Source of the DNA: Flaccisagitta enflata
Taxonomy: Eukaryota > Chaetognatha > Sagittoidea > Aphragmophora
DNA length: 64,000 nt
NCBI GenBank assembly: GCA_965153355.1
Contig: OZ231127.1
Coordinates: 62,930,001 to 62,994,000 of the forward strand
Direction: 5' to 3'
The translations under genes were made by a program, and so were the position numbers. Numbering within the stretch: position 1 is the stretch's first letter; each line of letters opens with the position of its first letter. The notes beneath the pieces are model-generated. The model saw only the letters and a list, made by a program, of their open reading frames with translations, ran no database searches and was not told the DNA's origin. This document shows positions 16,361 through 28,640 of this stretch, piece after piece.

Positions 16361-16810
16361 TACAGTAAATTCTGAAAAGGGTAGATCTTTTTTTCAGAAA
16401 TTATGTGGATAGTTGTAATATACATATTTATGGCCATTATTATGGTAGCGTTGAGAATTCGAGAAGTGATTTTGCCCAACTCTCATACAACTCGTTCGAT
16501 TCACAACTGATAAACTAACTTCACATAATAGACTTTCAAATGTGTATTTGAGAGGCATAACCCCATCTCAAACTAAATATGGTAATAGAGATTAGCTCTT
16601 GTTTTCCAGTTTAGTGATTATAGCGAGCGTTCCGAGGAGATGAATTTTTTTCTCGCAAGTTTTAAGATGGAAAGAAAATGTAGAAAAATGATTTCGCCAC
16701 CAAATACATGTTGGATGGAACTACAACGGCGGGAATTGTGGATTTGTTAATCGGTAGGGAGATTTTTTAGGGCGAGATAAGTGGTGGAAGGACCTTATCG
16801 ATTTTTGCTT

Positions 16811-16963
16811 TTTTAAGTTGCGGACACGCAATTCTATAAGAGGCTTTGTCCGTCCGTTGGTCGGTCCGTCAGTCCGTCACGCTCGAGTTGAAAAGTGGGA
16901 AAACTCGCATTTCCGCCCCTGCCCACCCGTCCGCAACTGGTGGCCGTGTATCCGGCCTTGTTT
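16811..16963 (-). mobile_element. family A element, GTTGCG subtype
   Basis: Read on the minus strand: ACAAGGCCGGATACACGGCC, subterminal CAGTTGCGGACGGGTGGGC, a GGAC/GACC tract, CCTCTTATAGAATTGCG and hairpin TTGCG/CGCAA then CTTAAAAA. Both hairpin arms and the subterminal repeat carry T/A where other copies carry C/G. Confidence 0.8.
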
Positions 16964-16984
16964 ATACAATATAACAAAAGGCAA

Positions 16985-17330
16985 CAACTCTACAGATTTG
17001 ACCGAATCTGACAACGAAGCAAGTGCTGACAAAGGCGCATGCAGTAATGGCGACGTTGACCCGACGCTACGCTGCCTTCTGTCGATCTGGAAGCAACTTT
17101 GGCTTCCGTTGAAGAATCCGTCCAAGAAGCAAATGTCAACAAATCTGTCCCTGAAACAATTGTCAATGCTCAACCCCCCCAAAGCGATTATCGACATCTG
17201 TCTCTGAAGCGACCGTCGACAACTTCGTCACCGAAGCGTTTGTCAACAACTCCGACGCCATTGCGATCGAGATTATTTCTGAAACAATCTTGTTCAGATT
17301 TCGACAAAATTGAAGGAAGGCACAACTAAC
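16985..17330 (+). pseudogene. possible frame-shifted coding fragment
   Basis: Protein-like sequence runs in the plus direction but changes frame at a C7 run near 17174. Before it one frame gives ATLASVEESVQEANVNKSVP; after it another gives VSEATVDNFVTEAFVNNSDA. The two pieces look like copies of one V-x-E-x-x-V repeat. Neither has a clear start or splice site, and I do not recognise the family. It may equally be chance. It directly follows a family A element. Confidence 0.3.
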
Positions 17331-17387
17331 ATCGAGGCTTGACCAACTATTCAATCATTATTTTTCAACTAAATCCCCTTTTTTTTC

Positions 17388-17390
<3 letters not shown>

Positions 17391-17421
<31 letters not shown>
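17391..17421. repeat. (GA)n microsatellite
   Basis: About 15 GA units. Confidence 0.95.
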
Positions 17422-17425
<4 letters not shown>

Positions 17426-17668
17426 TCATTTTGATTAACAGACCGGATTCCTGGGCAGGTCACCATTCTAAGTGTTTTAAAAATAAATAAAAAATTCATT
17501 AAACGAACAAAAATCAAAAATATTTTTTTCTAAAAAATTTGATAAAATGAGTTTAATAGCATTAGTGGATGAAATATTTTTTAAAATCATTATATATTAA
17601 AGCAAAAAAAGTCAATAAGGTTCAAAATGTGGTCGCCCAGTTGATATTGAGTAAAAGAATTGGCTGTT

Positions 17669-17776
17669 GTTCCTTATGAGAGTAGATGTCGTCTCGACTT
17701 AGATGTGGGGGAATTCATAACAGGAAGACAAATAAACCTAAGCGATTTTTATTTGGAATATCAACAAAAAAAAAGT
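17669..17776 (+). mobile_element. one end of a CAGTAGATGTCGTCTAGAC-family TIR element
   Basis: GAGTAGATGTCGTCTCGACT, then GGGGGAATTCATAAC and ATTTGGAATATCAAC, match the ends at 21214, 26820 and (inverted) 36862. The element runs into a long GT repeat and no partner end is visible. Confidence 0.55.
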
Positions 17777-17777
17777 G

Positions 17778-17780
<3 letters not shown>

Positions 17781-17869
<89 letters not shown>

Positions 17870-17871
17870 TT

Positions 17872-17964
<93 letters not shown>
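17781..17964. repeat. (GT)n microsatellite
   Basis: About 90 GT units with CTTTGTGT/TTTGTGT interruptions near 17869-17885. Followed by GTGTTATT units to about 18000. Confidence 0.97.
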
Positions 17965-17968
<4 letters not shown>

Positions 17969-18180
17969 GTGTGTTATTGTGTGTTATTGTGTGTGTCTTT
18001 GTGTGTTCTTGTGTATGGATGTGCGATGCAGTGTTATTGAAGTACAGTTTTCTGAGCCCTTCAAAAAAGATAAGAAAACTATTTTGATGATATTTAAGCC
18101 ATTTGAAACGAAGGTGTTTTTGGAAATTAGCTATTTGAAACGTGGGTGTTTTTGAGAACTAGGTAAATTTTCTCATATTA

Positions 18181-18288
18181 ACAAGTCCGGATACACGGCA
18201 GTAAGGCGAAAACTGCTGGATTGATGGACGGCCCGACCAACTGACCGACACCGCAAAATGTAGAATCGCGTATCCGCGACTAAAAAAA
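18181..18288 (+). mobile_element. family A element, short (internally deleted)
   Basis: ACAAGTCCGGATACACGGCA start, CCGACCAACTGACCGACACC tract, and terminal hairpin ATCGCGTATCCGCGAC then TAAAAAAA. The left subterminal repeat is missing; 108 bp in all. Confidence 0.7.
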
Positions 18289-18592
18289 TGTATTTAACCA
18301 ATTAAGAAAAAAATGTTATTTAACCAATTAGGAAAAGCTTTGAGTGCATTTAAGAGAGGACAGAGGAGAAGTAGCTTTTGTCTCACTCGCAAATTCTTGC
18401 TACATGGCTAATCATCATTACCAATTGCATAGATACATTCGCTGTCACACCGTGAACCTCTTCGAAACAAACCCGAAGAAATAGGAAGGATGATCACGGA
18501 GGAATCAATAGCAGAAAATATCAACAGCAGAAACGGCTACATACAGCTATATATATACAGGTTAGCAATTCAATGAAAGAGTGAAAAATTTA

Positions 18593-18722
18593 TTTTTAGT
18601 CGCATGCTACGCAACTACACCCCGCTTAGTCGGTCTATTGGTCACACTTTACTTTTTTTGTTTTTTTTTATCTTTGGCCTCACTGCTCCTGCCCAAATGA
18701 TCAAGTGACCGTAATTACAGAC
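18593..18722 (-). mobile_element. family A element, truncated
   Basis: Plus-strand TTTTTAGTCGCATGCTACGC, then ACACCCCGCTTAGTCGGTC and TGCTCCTGCCCAAATGATC. The ACAAGG end is absent. Confidence 0.65.
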
Positions 18723-19049
18723 ATGAAATTTGTGACAACTTGATTTCAGGGGAAGAAAAGTATCGATTGTAACCTGGAAAGCTCGCTCTTCTTTGGACTC
18801 TCAAGATATCTTCGTTTCATCATCCAACACAGAACTTCAGGTCCTAATCTTTCTCTACCCAGCATTCATCACAGGTCATATGGAGACGCATTTCAAAGGA
18901 CGATTTAGATCATTTTTTCCCATTTGCCTGTAAATTTCTTTATCCTGCCGCCTGGTATGGAATACCCACATTGACTGGACGTGGGTTGAAAAAAAAATCC
19001 TTGGTTTGTCATCAGTTTTTAACGTTGTCAAACTTTGGTAAGAATCAGG
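18723..19049. other. spacer
   Basis: No repeat or coding signal recognised. Confidence 0.4.
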
Positions 19050-19430
19050 GGAAGATTGTTGAGTACGTCACTGAAAACGCCCCAAAGTTAAACACTGGCT
19101 CTCACCAATCTTACCATAAACGAGGCTTGGTAAAAATTACCTCATGCAAATTTTCAGGCCTCTGGGATAGGGGGGAACCTTCGTTAGGGTGACCATGAAG
19201 TTTCCATAGAAATCTATAGAAGAGACAAAATTTGCATAATAGAAATATTGTTTCCAATGTTAATTCAATACAAATTTCAACCTCACCCTAACGAAGGTTC
19301 CTGCTATCTCAGAGGCCCAAATTTTTGCACGGAATATTTTTTTACCAAGCCTCAACTGTGGTAATATTAGTGAGAGCCATAGTCGAAGTTTGGGGCGCTT
19401 CATGGGACGTATTGTTGAGTGCTTCATAAA
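19050..19430. repeat. imperfect palindrome (fold-back remnant)
   Basis: The left arm holds GCCCCAAA, GAGGCTTGGTAAAA, AGGCCTCTGGGATAG and ACCTTCGTTAGGGTGA. The right arm holds their reverse complements in reverse order (19282 onward). Arms of about 165 bp pair around a centre near 19245. Confidence 0.7.
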
Positions 19431-21210
19431 GCAAAAGTTAGGAATATCCTTCAACCATGCTTACTTTTTATATAGAGGTTGATTTTTTTCTTAATAATCT
19501 TCAATATTGATATTTTGACAAAGTTCTTTTAAGATAACTTACATAGTAGTGGGATTAATCAAAATGTGGATATTTTTTCAAGTAATCATTTCAAATTCTC
19601 CCTTATTTTTAAATCTTTTATCTGCTTTAAATAAACTATTCTAAAGAAATATTAATTTTTTATAAATATAACTACATGATGAATTTCTCTTTTCCATTAA
19701 TATCAATGAATAACTACAATGTTAGTACAAAAATAAAAAAAAAATAATTTAGAATATAAAAAAAATATTCAAAAAAGATCTTTATTTTTCTATATTTTGT
19801 AAGCAGGGAAAAGGGAAACTTTCGACTTTTACTATATGAAGCACCCAAGAAAGACTGGTTCAAGAGGGGGAGCGAAAGGAAGTTGGGATAGGGAAATAAA
19901 AAATTGCCACACATCAACTTCATGTTATATATCTAGTTTATCTAGGGAGGTCGTTTTGGTTGGTGCGGGGTGAGAAACAAACAGACAGACACATGGATAG
20001 AGTCATTTACATATATTTCTCGCATTGCAGCCTGCTTCATTGTTGTCTTTCTTGTTCCTTTGAAACGAATAAAAATCTCATCTCATACAAATGTGATTGT
20101 GTTATGTAGAATTTATTTTAGCCTCCTTAGTCAGTGTCCCGTTGGGAGGTTGGGAGATTCGTTGGAAGGCAGGGGTTAGTATGTAAAAGAGGCTATCGCT
20201 AGATCAGTGATAGGGAAAAACCAGCCGCCAGTTAGTCAGATTTCGATTAAATTCAGACGCAAAAGTTAGTTAGATCGTTCCTGGACTTTAAAGAAAAATT
20301 AGCATTTTTGTCCAGAGAACTGTAAAGGCTGTTTTTCCAAAAAGGTGCAGCAGAGGTTCAACCAAGGTTCAAACTAAAATACAAGCGCTTAGCTGAGATG
20401 TATATGTGAGGTTCTTTCATCAGTTTTGAATCCATTCAAATAATGGAGAAGGCCCATACAGCATATATAGTTCAGATGACTCAAACATTTCATGAGACTC
20501 ATACAACGCCGTTCAATGACATTCATACAACGCCGTTCAATGACAATGCTCTTATGGTAAGCAACGATAGGAAAACATAGAGATACATACAATTCATGAA
20601 ATTCGTTCAAGCGATGTATACACGACACAACAGAAAGGAAATTTCTTTCTTTTCGCAAATCCATTCGCCCTTGACCTTTCCTCCATGTCTGATTTTCATC
20701 GTCGTTTCCATTGTGCGCTTTAGCGGCATTCAGCGGCAGTCACAACGCTACTCAATACGAGATTTATCGATGCATGAGCGCGCCTGATTCAAAATATAGT
20801 ACAATGTCATTTGCAGCATGAGGCGTATAAGTGCTTTCACCTCAAACCACAATACCACCAAAGGCATTGCGAGTGCGCCTCTACCGCCGTCCTCAACTTG
20901 GCGTCTCCTCATGTCTTTCATGTCTCTAAGCCGGACAAAACGCTGACGCTTTTGTTTTCATTCACGATCCGAGCTTTTTACCCCGTTTACGCAGCAGCCC
21001 TCGATGGTTGATGTCCCATCTATTCCTGATCCAACGGCTTTGTGACTAGTATAGTATGTGTAGCAGCTCTGACGGATTGATAAACCGCCTATTGACAATC
21101 CCAGCAGCCCTGAAGGATTCATGTCCTGTTTATTTGCTATTTGAGCTTTTGATATTTTGAAATACTTAACAATCCACACATTTTATGTTGTGCATTGACA
21201 ATGAAAAAAG
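19431..21210. other. spacer with no confident gene
   Basis: A-T rich to about 19930, then mixed composition. A short duplication (CATACAACGCCGTTCAATGA) lies at about 20500 and 20525, and loose AGCAGCYCTGAYGG repeats at 20994, 21062 and 21103. Open frames are all under 95 codons with no family resemblance. Confidence 0.4.
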
Positions 21211-21213
21211 ATA

Positions 21214-22252
21214 CAGTAGATGTCGTCTAGACTTGGAAATACGGGGGCCCTCATATTCTAACTACCATTTGCGCCAATGAAATAAAACTGTGTCTGTATA
21301 ATGCTTATGTCCTATAGGGTTAACTTTGGGGTATGGCAGCTCTATGGATAGAAAATTCTTTTGAATATACTAAAACAAATTTGCTCCACAGTCAGCGGAC
21401 AAAACACAATAGGTATATATATCACTCTGTTGGTTTTGATCCAACCCACTGATGTTGAACAGAATGCTGTAAATAATAACTGGTTGTTGAAGTTACAGCC
21501 GGCTGTTCAGTTACAAAATTGGCAAAAATCGAACTTTCACCAAAAAGAATGAGACCTGCAGATTCATAATCCTGATGAAATTCTGAGAAGTTTGTTATGT
21601 CACACTTAACACTTTTTGTAAGAAATATTTTTTTTAACATTGCATTATAATTAAATTAAACATTTATATAAAAAAAATTTTCATATAAAAATATACGTTA
21701 TGACATATCAAACTTCTCAGAATGTCATCAGGATTATGAATCTGCAGGTCTCATTCTATTTGGTGAAAGTTGGATTTTTACCAACTTTGTAATTTAACAG
21801 CCGGCTGTAATTTCAACAACCAGTTGTTGCTTACAGCATTCTGTTTAACATCAGTCGGTTGGATCAAAACCAACAGAGTGATATATATACCTATTGTGTT
21901 TTGTCCGCTGACTGTCCACTCAAACTGCGGCAGGACTCGGTCTAGTGATTAACTCACTTGACTTCAAATCTCTCTTGAACAATCTATTTCTTTGAAAGTT
22001 CCAGGTTCGAATCCCAGGCTAGTTTTGCAATTAAAGCAAATAGATGAAACTGAAATTCTGCCATAAAAGTGATTGATCCCAACATTTTATACGAAAAGAT
22101 TAATTTGTAAGGTAAGCCGTAGGGGGATGCCATACCCCATCGTCAACCCCTTAGGGTCTATACATTACACTAGTAAAATATCAGTCCCCTCACTGTACTG
22201 ATGCTGAGGTTATGAGCTCCCCCGTATTTCCAAGTCTAGACGACATCTACTG
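21214..22252. mobile_element. TA-flanked palindromic DNA element (Tc1/mariner-type ends)
   Basis: The ends are exact inverted repeats: CAGTAGATGTCGTCTAGAC at 21214, its reverse complement ending at 22252, and TA on both sides (21212-21213, 22253-22254). The inverted match continues through CTTGGAAATACGGGGG. Long internal arms (about 21390-21640 and 21670-21920) are also inverted, so the element would fold almost end to end. No transposase frame is present. TA target duplication is typical of Tc1/mariner. Confidence 0.8.
21925..22040 (+). mobile_element. tRNA-like (SINE-type) insertion with A and B boxes
   Basis: A box-like CGGTCTAGTGATTAACTC (near 21939) and a perfect B box GGTTCGAATCC (22004-22014) lie 65 bp apart. 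This block is absent from the opposite arm of the palindrome at 21214-22252, which suggests a later insertion. The spacing is longer than in a normal tRNA, so it is a tRNA-derived repeat rather than a functional tRNA gene. Confidence 0.5.
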
Positions 22253-22254
22253 TA

Positions 22255-22703
22255 CTTGTCATAGAGACCCGATGATTGGATGCAGGCGATGAAAGGGAGC
22301 CTGCGGACGTCAACTGTTTAATGTCTGTGCGATTTCCATTTCCACGCTTTCACCCTATTTTTCGCACTTCGCTATTTGGCAATAAAGGAAAAAAATTCTG
22401 CCTCTACTTTTTTTGGAACCTTATCATCATCATCATCATCATCGTCCTCGTCATAATCATCATCATCATCGTCGTTGTCATAATCATCATCATCGTATGT
22501 TTTCATTCATTCCTTTGCAATTTTTCCACGTATTGCTTGTTCATGCATTCTCAACATGTATGTATTTCCACTCCTTAATCTATTCTCCACTCCCTTCGCC
22601 ATCGTCATTGTGGAAAGGGGCCAACTCATTCGCTGTCACCGAGCTGGGCATTGCCAACGGCCCAACGCCGTCGATACTATGTCAACGTTCTTACTCACAA
22701 ACA
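22255..22703. other. spacer with imperfect (ATC)n
   Basis: Holds an interrupted ATC/CATCAT run (22421-22497) and otherwise unassigned DNA. Confidence 0.4.
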
Positions 22704-22850
22704 TTTTTAGTCGCGGACACGCGACTCTACACCTTGCCGTGTCGGTCGGTAGGTCATTCGGTCCGTCGGTCGGTCTGTCAGTCGGTCTGTCACATGACAG
22801 CTCCTGCCTAACTATCCGCGACTGTCTTGCCGTGTATCCGGCCTTGTTTT
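22704..22850 (-). mobile_element. family A element, GTCGCG subtype
   Basis: Plus-strand TTTTTAGTCGCGGACACGCG, ACACCTTGCCGTGTCGGTC, then TATCCGCGACTG and GTGTATCCGGCCTTGTTTTT. Hairpin arms GTCGCG/CGCGAC and subterminal CCGCGAC agree. Confidence 0.85.
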
Positions 22851-23449
22851 TCAACCAAATCATAGCTCATAGCTGCATCCGGTCATAGCTTTAAAAGAAA
22901 TATGTCGCGGGGATCACTGTGACAGAGCAATTGCAGCATATCAAATCATAACAACTCAAACCAATACTAAAAAAAAATAGATAACTTGCAAAAAAATCTA
23001 CTACTTCAGAGAAATAGAGTTAAGTTTTTTAGTTACACCGAAACCTAACCTCATTGATGCAATTATATGCAATTCAGAAGATATTTATCCTGGAAAACGG
23101 CCAGCAAGTGTTTGAAAGCAGAGGGACGTTCACATGGACCATTTTTCTGTTCTTAAGACCGTCTTCAAACCCCCTCCCAAAATCGTCTTAAGACCCAGCT
23201 TCAAGAACCTTCTTCAAAATCGTCTTGAAGAATGGTTTGAATTTTTTTTTCAAGAACCTTCTTCAAGACAGTCTTAAGAATACATCTTAAGAACCTTCTT
23301 CAAAGACCGTCTTCAAACTATCTTGACTAACATGACTTAAGACCCTTCTTCAAACTAGAGATGTGGTAGCGGACGTGGTACTTTCTCAGCGAAATCGGAG
23401 GTGGAAGCAGTTTTCAGAATATTTGTGGAAATAGATGCGGAAGTGGAAA

Positions 23450-25795
23450 TGGTGTAAAATGATGTAAAATGATGTAAAATGATGCAAAATGATGCAAAAT
23501 GATGTAAAATGATGTAAATAAAAAGAAATGATGTAAATCATGTAAAATGATGTAAAATGAGGTAGAATGATGTAAAATGATGTAAAATGATGTAAATGAT
23601 ACAAAATGATTTAAAATGATGTAAAATGATGTAAATGATGGAAAATGATGTTAAATGATGTTAAATGATGTAAAATGATGTAAAATGATGTAAACCATTT
23701 CAAATGATGTAAAATGATGTAAAATGATGTAAATGATGTAAAATGATGTAAAAAAGTTGTAAAATGATGTGAAATGATGTTAATGATTTAAACTGATGTA
23801 AAATAATGTAAAATGATGTAAAATGATCTTAAATGATGTAAAATGATAAGAAATGTAGTAAAATGATGCAAAATGATGTTAATGATGTAAAAGGATTTGA
23901 AATGATGTAAATGATGTAAAATGATGTAGAATGATGTAAGATGATGTAAAAGGATGCAAAATGATGTAAAATGATGTAAATGATATAAAAAGATGTAAAA
24001 AGTGATAAAATGATGCAAATGATGTAAATGATGAAAAATGGTGTAAAATGATGTAGAGTGATGTAAAATGATGTAAATGATGTAAAATGATAGAAAAATG
24101 AAAAAAAAATGATGCAAAATGATGTTAATGATGTAAATGATGTAAAATGATGTCAAATGATGTAAAATGATGTAATTGATGTAAAATGATGTGAATGATG
24201 AAGAATGATGTAAGATGATGTAAAATGATGTAAAATGATGTAAAATGATGTAAAATGATGTAAAATGATGTAAATGATGTTAAATGATGTAAAATGATAG
24301 AAAAATGAAAAAAAATGATGCAAAATGATGTTAATGATGTAAATGATGTAAAATGATGTCAAATGATGTAAAATGATGTAATTGATGTAAAATGATGTGA
24401 ATGATGAAGAATGATGTAAGATGATGTAAAATGATGTAAAATGATGTAAAATGATGTAAAGGATATAAAAAGATGTAAAATAATTTAATTGATGCAAATG
24501 ATGTAAAAAGATGTAAAATGATGTAAATGATGTAAAATGATGTGAAATGATGTAAATTGATGTAAATTGATGTTAAATGATGTAAATGATGTAAAATGAT
24601 GTAAAATGATTTAAAATGATGTAAAATAATGTATAATGATGAAAATCATGTAAGAGAATGTAAAATGATACAAAATGCGGTAAATGATGTAACTGATATA
24701 AAATGATGTAAAATGATGTGAATGATGTAAAATGATGTAAAATGATGAAGAATGATGTTAAATGATGTAAATGATGTAAAATGATGTTAAGTGATGTTAA
24801 ATGATGTTAAATGATTTAGAATGATAAAGAATGAAGTAAAGTGATGCAAAATGATGTAAATGATGTAAAACAATGTAAAATGAAGTAAAATGATGTAGAA
24901 TAATGTAAAATGATGTAAAATGATGAAAATGATACAAAATGATTTAAAATGATGTAAAAATATGTAAATGATGGAAAATGATGTTAAGTGATGTAAAATG
25001 ATATAAAATGATGTAAAATGATAATAAATGATGTAAATGATGTAAAAAGTTGTAAAATGATGTAAATGATTTTAACTGATGTAAAATGATGTAAAATGAT
25101 GTAAAATGATGTAAAATGATCTTAAATGATGTAAAATAATAGTAAAATGAAGTAAAATGATGCAAAATGATGTTAATGATGTAAAATGATGTAAAATGAT
25201 TTGAAATGGTGTAAATGATGTAAAATGATGTAAATGATGTTTAATGATGTAAGATGATGTAAAAGGATGCAAAATGATGTAAAATGATGTAAATGATATA
25301 AAAAGATGTAAAAAGTCGAGAAATGATGCAAATGATGTAAAATGATAATAAATGATGAAAAATGATAAAGAAATGAAGTAAAGTGATGCAAAATGATGTA
25401 AATGATGTAAAATGATGTAAAATGAAGTAAAATGATGTAAAATGATCCAAATGATGTAAATGATGTAAAAGGATGTAAATGATGTAAAACGATGTAAAAG
25501 GATGTAAAAGGATGCAAATGATGTAAAATAATGTAAAATGATGTAAATGATGTAAAATTGTGTAAATTGATGTAAATGATGTAAAATGATGTAATATGAT
25601 ATAAAATGATGTGACATAATGTAAAATGATGTTGAATGTTGTAAAATGATGTAAAATGATGTAAAATTATGTAAATATTATAAAATGATTTAAAGGATAG
25701 AAAATGATGTAAAATGAAGTAAAATGATGTAAAATGAAGTAAAATGATGAAAATGAAGTAAAATGATGTAAAATGATTTAAAATGATGTAAAGTG
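23450..25795. repeat. (GATGTAAAAT)n array, 9-10-bp unit
   Basis: About 2.3 kb of GATGTAAAAT and GATGTAAAT units with scattered substitutions. The minus strand is read as poly HHFTSFYII, an artefact. A-tracts recur every 9-10 bp. Confidence 0.95.
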
Positions 25796-25834
25796 AAAAA
25801 AAATAACCAAAAAAATGCTATTTGTAAAAAAAAG

Positions 25835-26003
25835 TCAAAAAGGGGACCAACCGACCGACCAACTGACCGACCGACTGACAAAGTGGGATGTAGAGTTAGG
25901 GCAGAAGCAGTACGATCAAAGAATAAAAAACATAAAAAAAGTAAAGTGTGACCGACCAAGCAACCAACAGACAAAGCGACAGACAGACAGACAAAGCGGT
26001 AAG
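25835..26003 (+). mobile_element. degenerate family A sequence
   Basis: GGGGACCAACCGACCGACC, AAAGTGGGATGTAGAGTTAG, then a second GACCGACCAAGCAACC tract and AAAGCGACAGACAGACAG. Neither terminal hairpin is intact. Confidence 0.45.
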
Positions 26004-26819
26004 ATTGATGTTTTCTTGTGTTTGAAGACAATATATGGTTCAAATAATGGAAGTGGAAGCGGAAGCAACAAAAATTTTAAAGTGGAAGCGGAAGTTGAAG
26101 CAAAAAAAGATTTTCTTTAAATTGAAAAGGAAGTTCAAAATTTTGGCTTCCACATCACTATTTCAAATCATGGTGCCCCTAACAAACTTGATGGCTTGTT
26201 GATCAAATATTTCAAATGACCTTGAATGGACTTAAGTAACTATTGAAACAACTTCATGACTAAACCGACTAAGATGACTTAAGTAACTAAAATACAGAAA
26301 TAACTGGAACAATTTGAATGACTTTGAGATGAAAGACTCGAATGATTGAATGACTTGAATGACTCAAATGGCTTCATTCACTTGAATGACTATAATGGCT
26401 AAAATGACTCAAAGGAAATAAATGGCTTGATCACTTGAGGGACCTTTATGACTTAGTTGACTTGAATGACTTTAGTAACTTCATGACTTAATTGACTTTA
26501 ATGACTTGACTTAAATGATTCCGATGACTTGACTTACATGACTCTAATGACTTGAATGACTTGAATAACCTTATTGACTTGAATAACTTGATCAACTAGA
26601 ATGACTTAAATGTCTCAAATGACCCTTTGACATGAATGGCTTGAATGACTAAATTGACAAAATCAACTTATATCACTTGAATCACTTATTATTTGAATGA
26701 CTTGAATGACCTAAATTGCTTGAATAACTTGAATGACCTTAATGAGCTTGATGACTTTATTGCCTTAACTTGTCTTAATGGACTCCAGGAGTGCTTTGTG
26801 GGTTTTTCAATATGTCACA

Positions 26820-28066
26820 CAGTAGATCTCGTCTAGAAATAAGAAAACGGGGGCAAGCATTATGGAAAAACAAATGTAGCTAGGAGGCTGATATTTGGAA
26901 TATAAACTAATAAAAGAATAATTCATTCCCCATAATAATCAGTTGCCATGGAAACATAGTCCTATGTACTCCTGCTAAAATATTAATATTTTGAAAGATT
27001 TTTTGAGGGTACATTGCTTAAAATTGATTTTGCTAGAACTTTCCCATAATATGTTCTGTAAGAATATCGCTTGTTTGGCCGTTGCTAGGAAGCGTATCTA
27101 TTAACAGGGTCCAGAAATGTGTAAAGCGTAATAGAATTTCATCCACCTGTCACAAGACCAATTAAAAGGTAGGGAATGAGTTCAGTCCATCAAAAATTTT
27201 CTGTAAAAAAACTGCTGAAAGAAAGTCTCTTTCTTTTTTTGATATTCCATCTGGATCATAGTCAAAATTATCTACAAACATTGAAATAAACCAAATTTTG
27301 GACAAAAAGAGCATATTTGACCGGAATATGAACTTTAACGTCAGATCAGACCATGTTCTAGTTGGAAAATCAAAAAAAGAAAAACACTTTCAGTGAAACT
27401 TTTTTGCAAGGAATTCGATACTGCCATCAGATTTTCAATGTTCCCGTTTTGAAATTTTGACCTCATATTGCCTTTTTGACTTGAGATATGCAGCGGTAGC
27501 TTCCCAAATATTGACCAGAGAAAATTTTTTGACAAGACAGCTCATTCCCCACCCTTTAATTTGTCTTGCGACCGGTGGATGAAATTCTATCACATTTTTT
27601 ACACATTTCTTGACCATGTTAGTGTATCCATGTGTGACAACCCCTAGTAAAGGCTAAACAAGTGACATTCTTACGAAACTTGAAGCAAATTTGATTCTAA
27701 GCAAGGTTCCCTTGAAAACTTTCTCAAAATATTGATATTATTACAGGAATACATGGAAATGTGTTTCCATGGCAACCCACTATCATGGGCGATAAATCAT
27801 TTTTTTTAGTTGCGGACTTGCGACTCTAGACCTTGCTGTGTTGGTCAGTTGGTCCGTCGGTCCGTCGGTCCGTCGGTCCTTTGGTCCGTCAGTAACCAAA
27901 ACAAAATGTGAGCGTTTTTTTGCCATTCCACTCCTGCTCACCCGTCCGCGACTGAGGGGTAGTGTATACAGCCTTGTTTAAGTTTATATTTCAAATATCA
28001 ATCCCTTTCATTTGTTTTTCCATAATGCTTGCCCCCCCTTAACCCAAGTCTAGACAAGACCTACTG
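26820..28066. mobile_element. second TA-type palindromic element, carrying a family A insertion
   Basis: The ends CAGTAGATCTCGTCTAGA (26820) and TCTAGACAAGACCTACTG (ending 28066) are inverted and match the 21214-22252 element. TA follows the right end; the left flank is CA. Inner arms pair through GGGGGCAAGCATTATGG, TTTGGAATATAAACT and GAATTTCATCCACC. The family A element at 27800-27979 interrupts the right arm. Confidence 0.7.
27800..27979 (-). mobile_element. family A element inside a palindromic element
   Basis: Plus-strand TTTTTTTTAGTTGCGGACTT ... CACCCGTCCGCGACTG ... ACAGCCTTGTTTA. It splits the motif AAAGCTTTTTTTTATTAGTT seen uninterrupted near 36760, with T-runs on both sides. Confidence 0.8.
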
Positions 28067-28271
28067 TATACTTTTGCCAAAGAAATAAAAAGTTGATTTA
28101 GCTTTTCTAATAGTATATCATATTGTGATAAAACTATAAAATGACCTTTAAATTTCTGTGCAACGGTATAAAGTGCGATATAACAAACAAACCGGAAAAC
28201 TCTGTTTGAAATTAAATCTGCCCTCAAAATTACTGAAAAGATAACCACAGAGAGTGCATGTACATGTATAA

Positions 28272-28401
28272 ACAAGGCAGTATACACTCCCCCAGTTGCG
28301 GACGGGTAGGCAGGAGTGAAAAACAGAAATGTTATGTGACCGACGGACAGACCGACCAACTGACACGGCAAGTTCTAGAGTCGCATGTCCGCGACTGAAA
28401 A
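28272..28401 (+). mobile_element. family A element
   Basis: ACAAGGCAGTATACACTCCC, subterminal CAGTTGCGGACGGGTAGGC, GACCGACGGACAGACCGACC tract, and hairpin GTCGCATGTCCGCGAC then TGAAAA. This copy is mixed: subterminal TTG but hairpin TCG. Confidence 0.75.
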
Positions 28402-28421
28402 TCACCCCTTAGAATTTTTCA

Positions 28422-28473
28422 TGTTTAGATGTGTCTGTCAGGAACGCATCTCCATAAAAGGGGCTGTCCATCC

Positions 28474-28508
<35 letters not shown>

Positions 28509-28640
28509 CGTTGTTGGTCCGTCCTTCATGCCTGAGAAAAAATCGCGTTTCTTGGCTGTTCTTGGCCATGGTGAGATCCCACACTAAAACAAATGATCAA
28601 CCAACACAAATGATCAACCAACCAAGGTTTCGAGAGCCTC
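28422..28640 (-). mobile_element. family C element
   Basis: Plus-strand TTTAGATGTGTCTGTCAGGA, ATCTCCATAAAAGGGG, a GTCTGTCTGTC tract, then CGCGTTTCTTGGCTGTTCTT and ATGATCAACCAACACAAATG. The same order, inverted, is seen in the copy at 43693. Confidence 0.55.

Larger units (their letters stand above)
23120..26770 (+). repeat. composite repeat unit, plus-strand copy
   Basis: Four blocks in order: (1) 23120-23360, a set of TCTTAAGACC/CTTCTTCAAGA repeats; (2) 23450-25795, the 9-10-bp array; (3) 25835-26140, a family-A-like tract and GGAAGCGGAAG repeats; (4) 26160-26770, GACTTNAATGACTTGAATGA repeats. All four recur in reverse order and orientation at 48075-43370. Confidence 0.75.

Noticed and set aside
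21925-22040. Functional tRNA gene
   Set aside because: The box spacing is too long and I cannot fold acceptor and anticodon stems convincingly. A tRNA-derived repeat fits better.
23386-25617. Minus-strand HHFTSFYII-type proteins up to 181 codons
   Set aside because: Translation of the 9-10-bp array. Unit length is not a multiple of three and all frames look alike.
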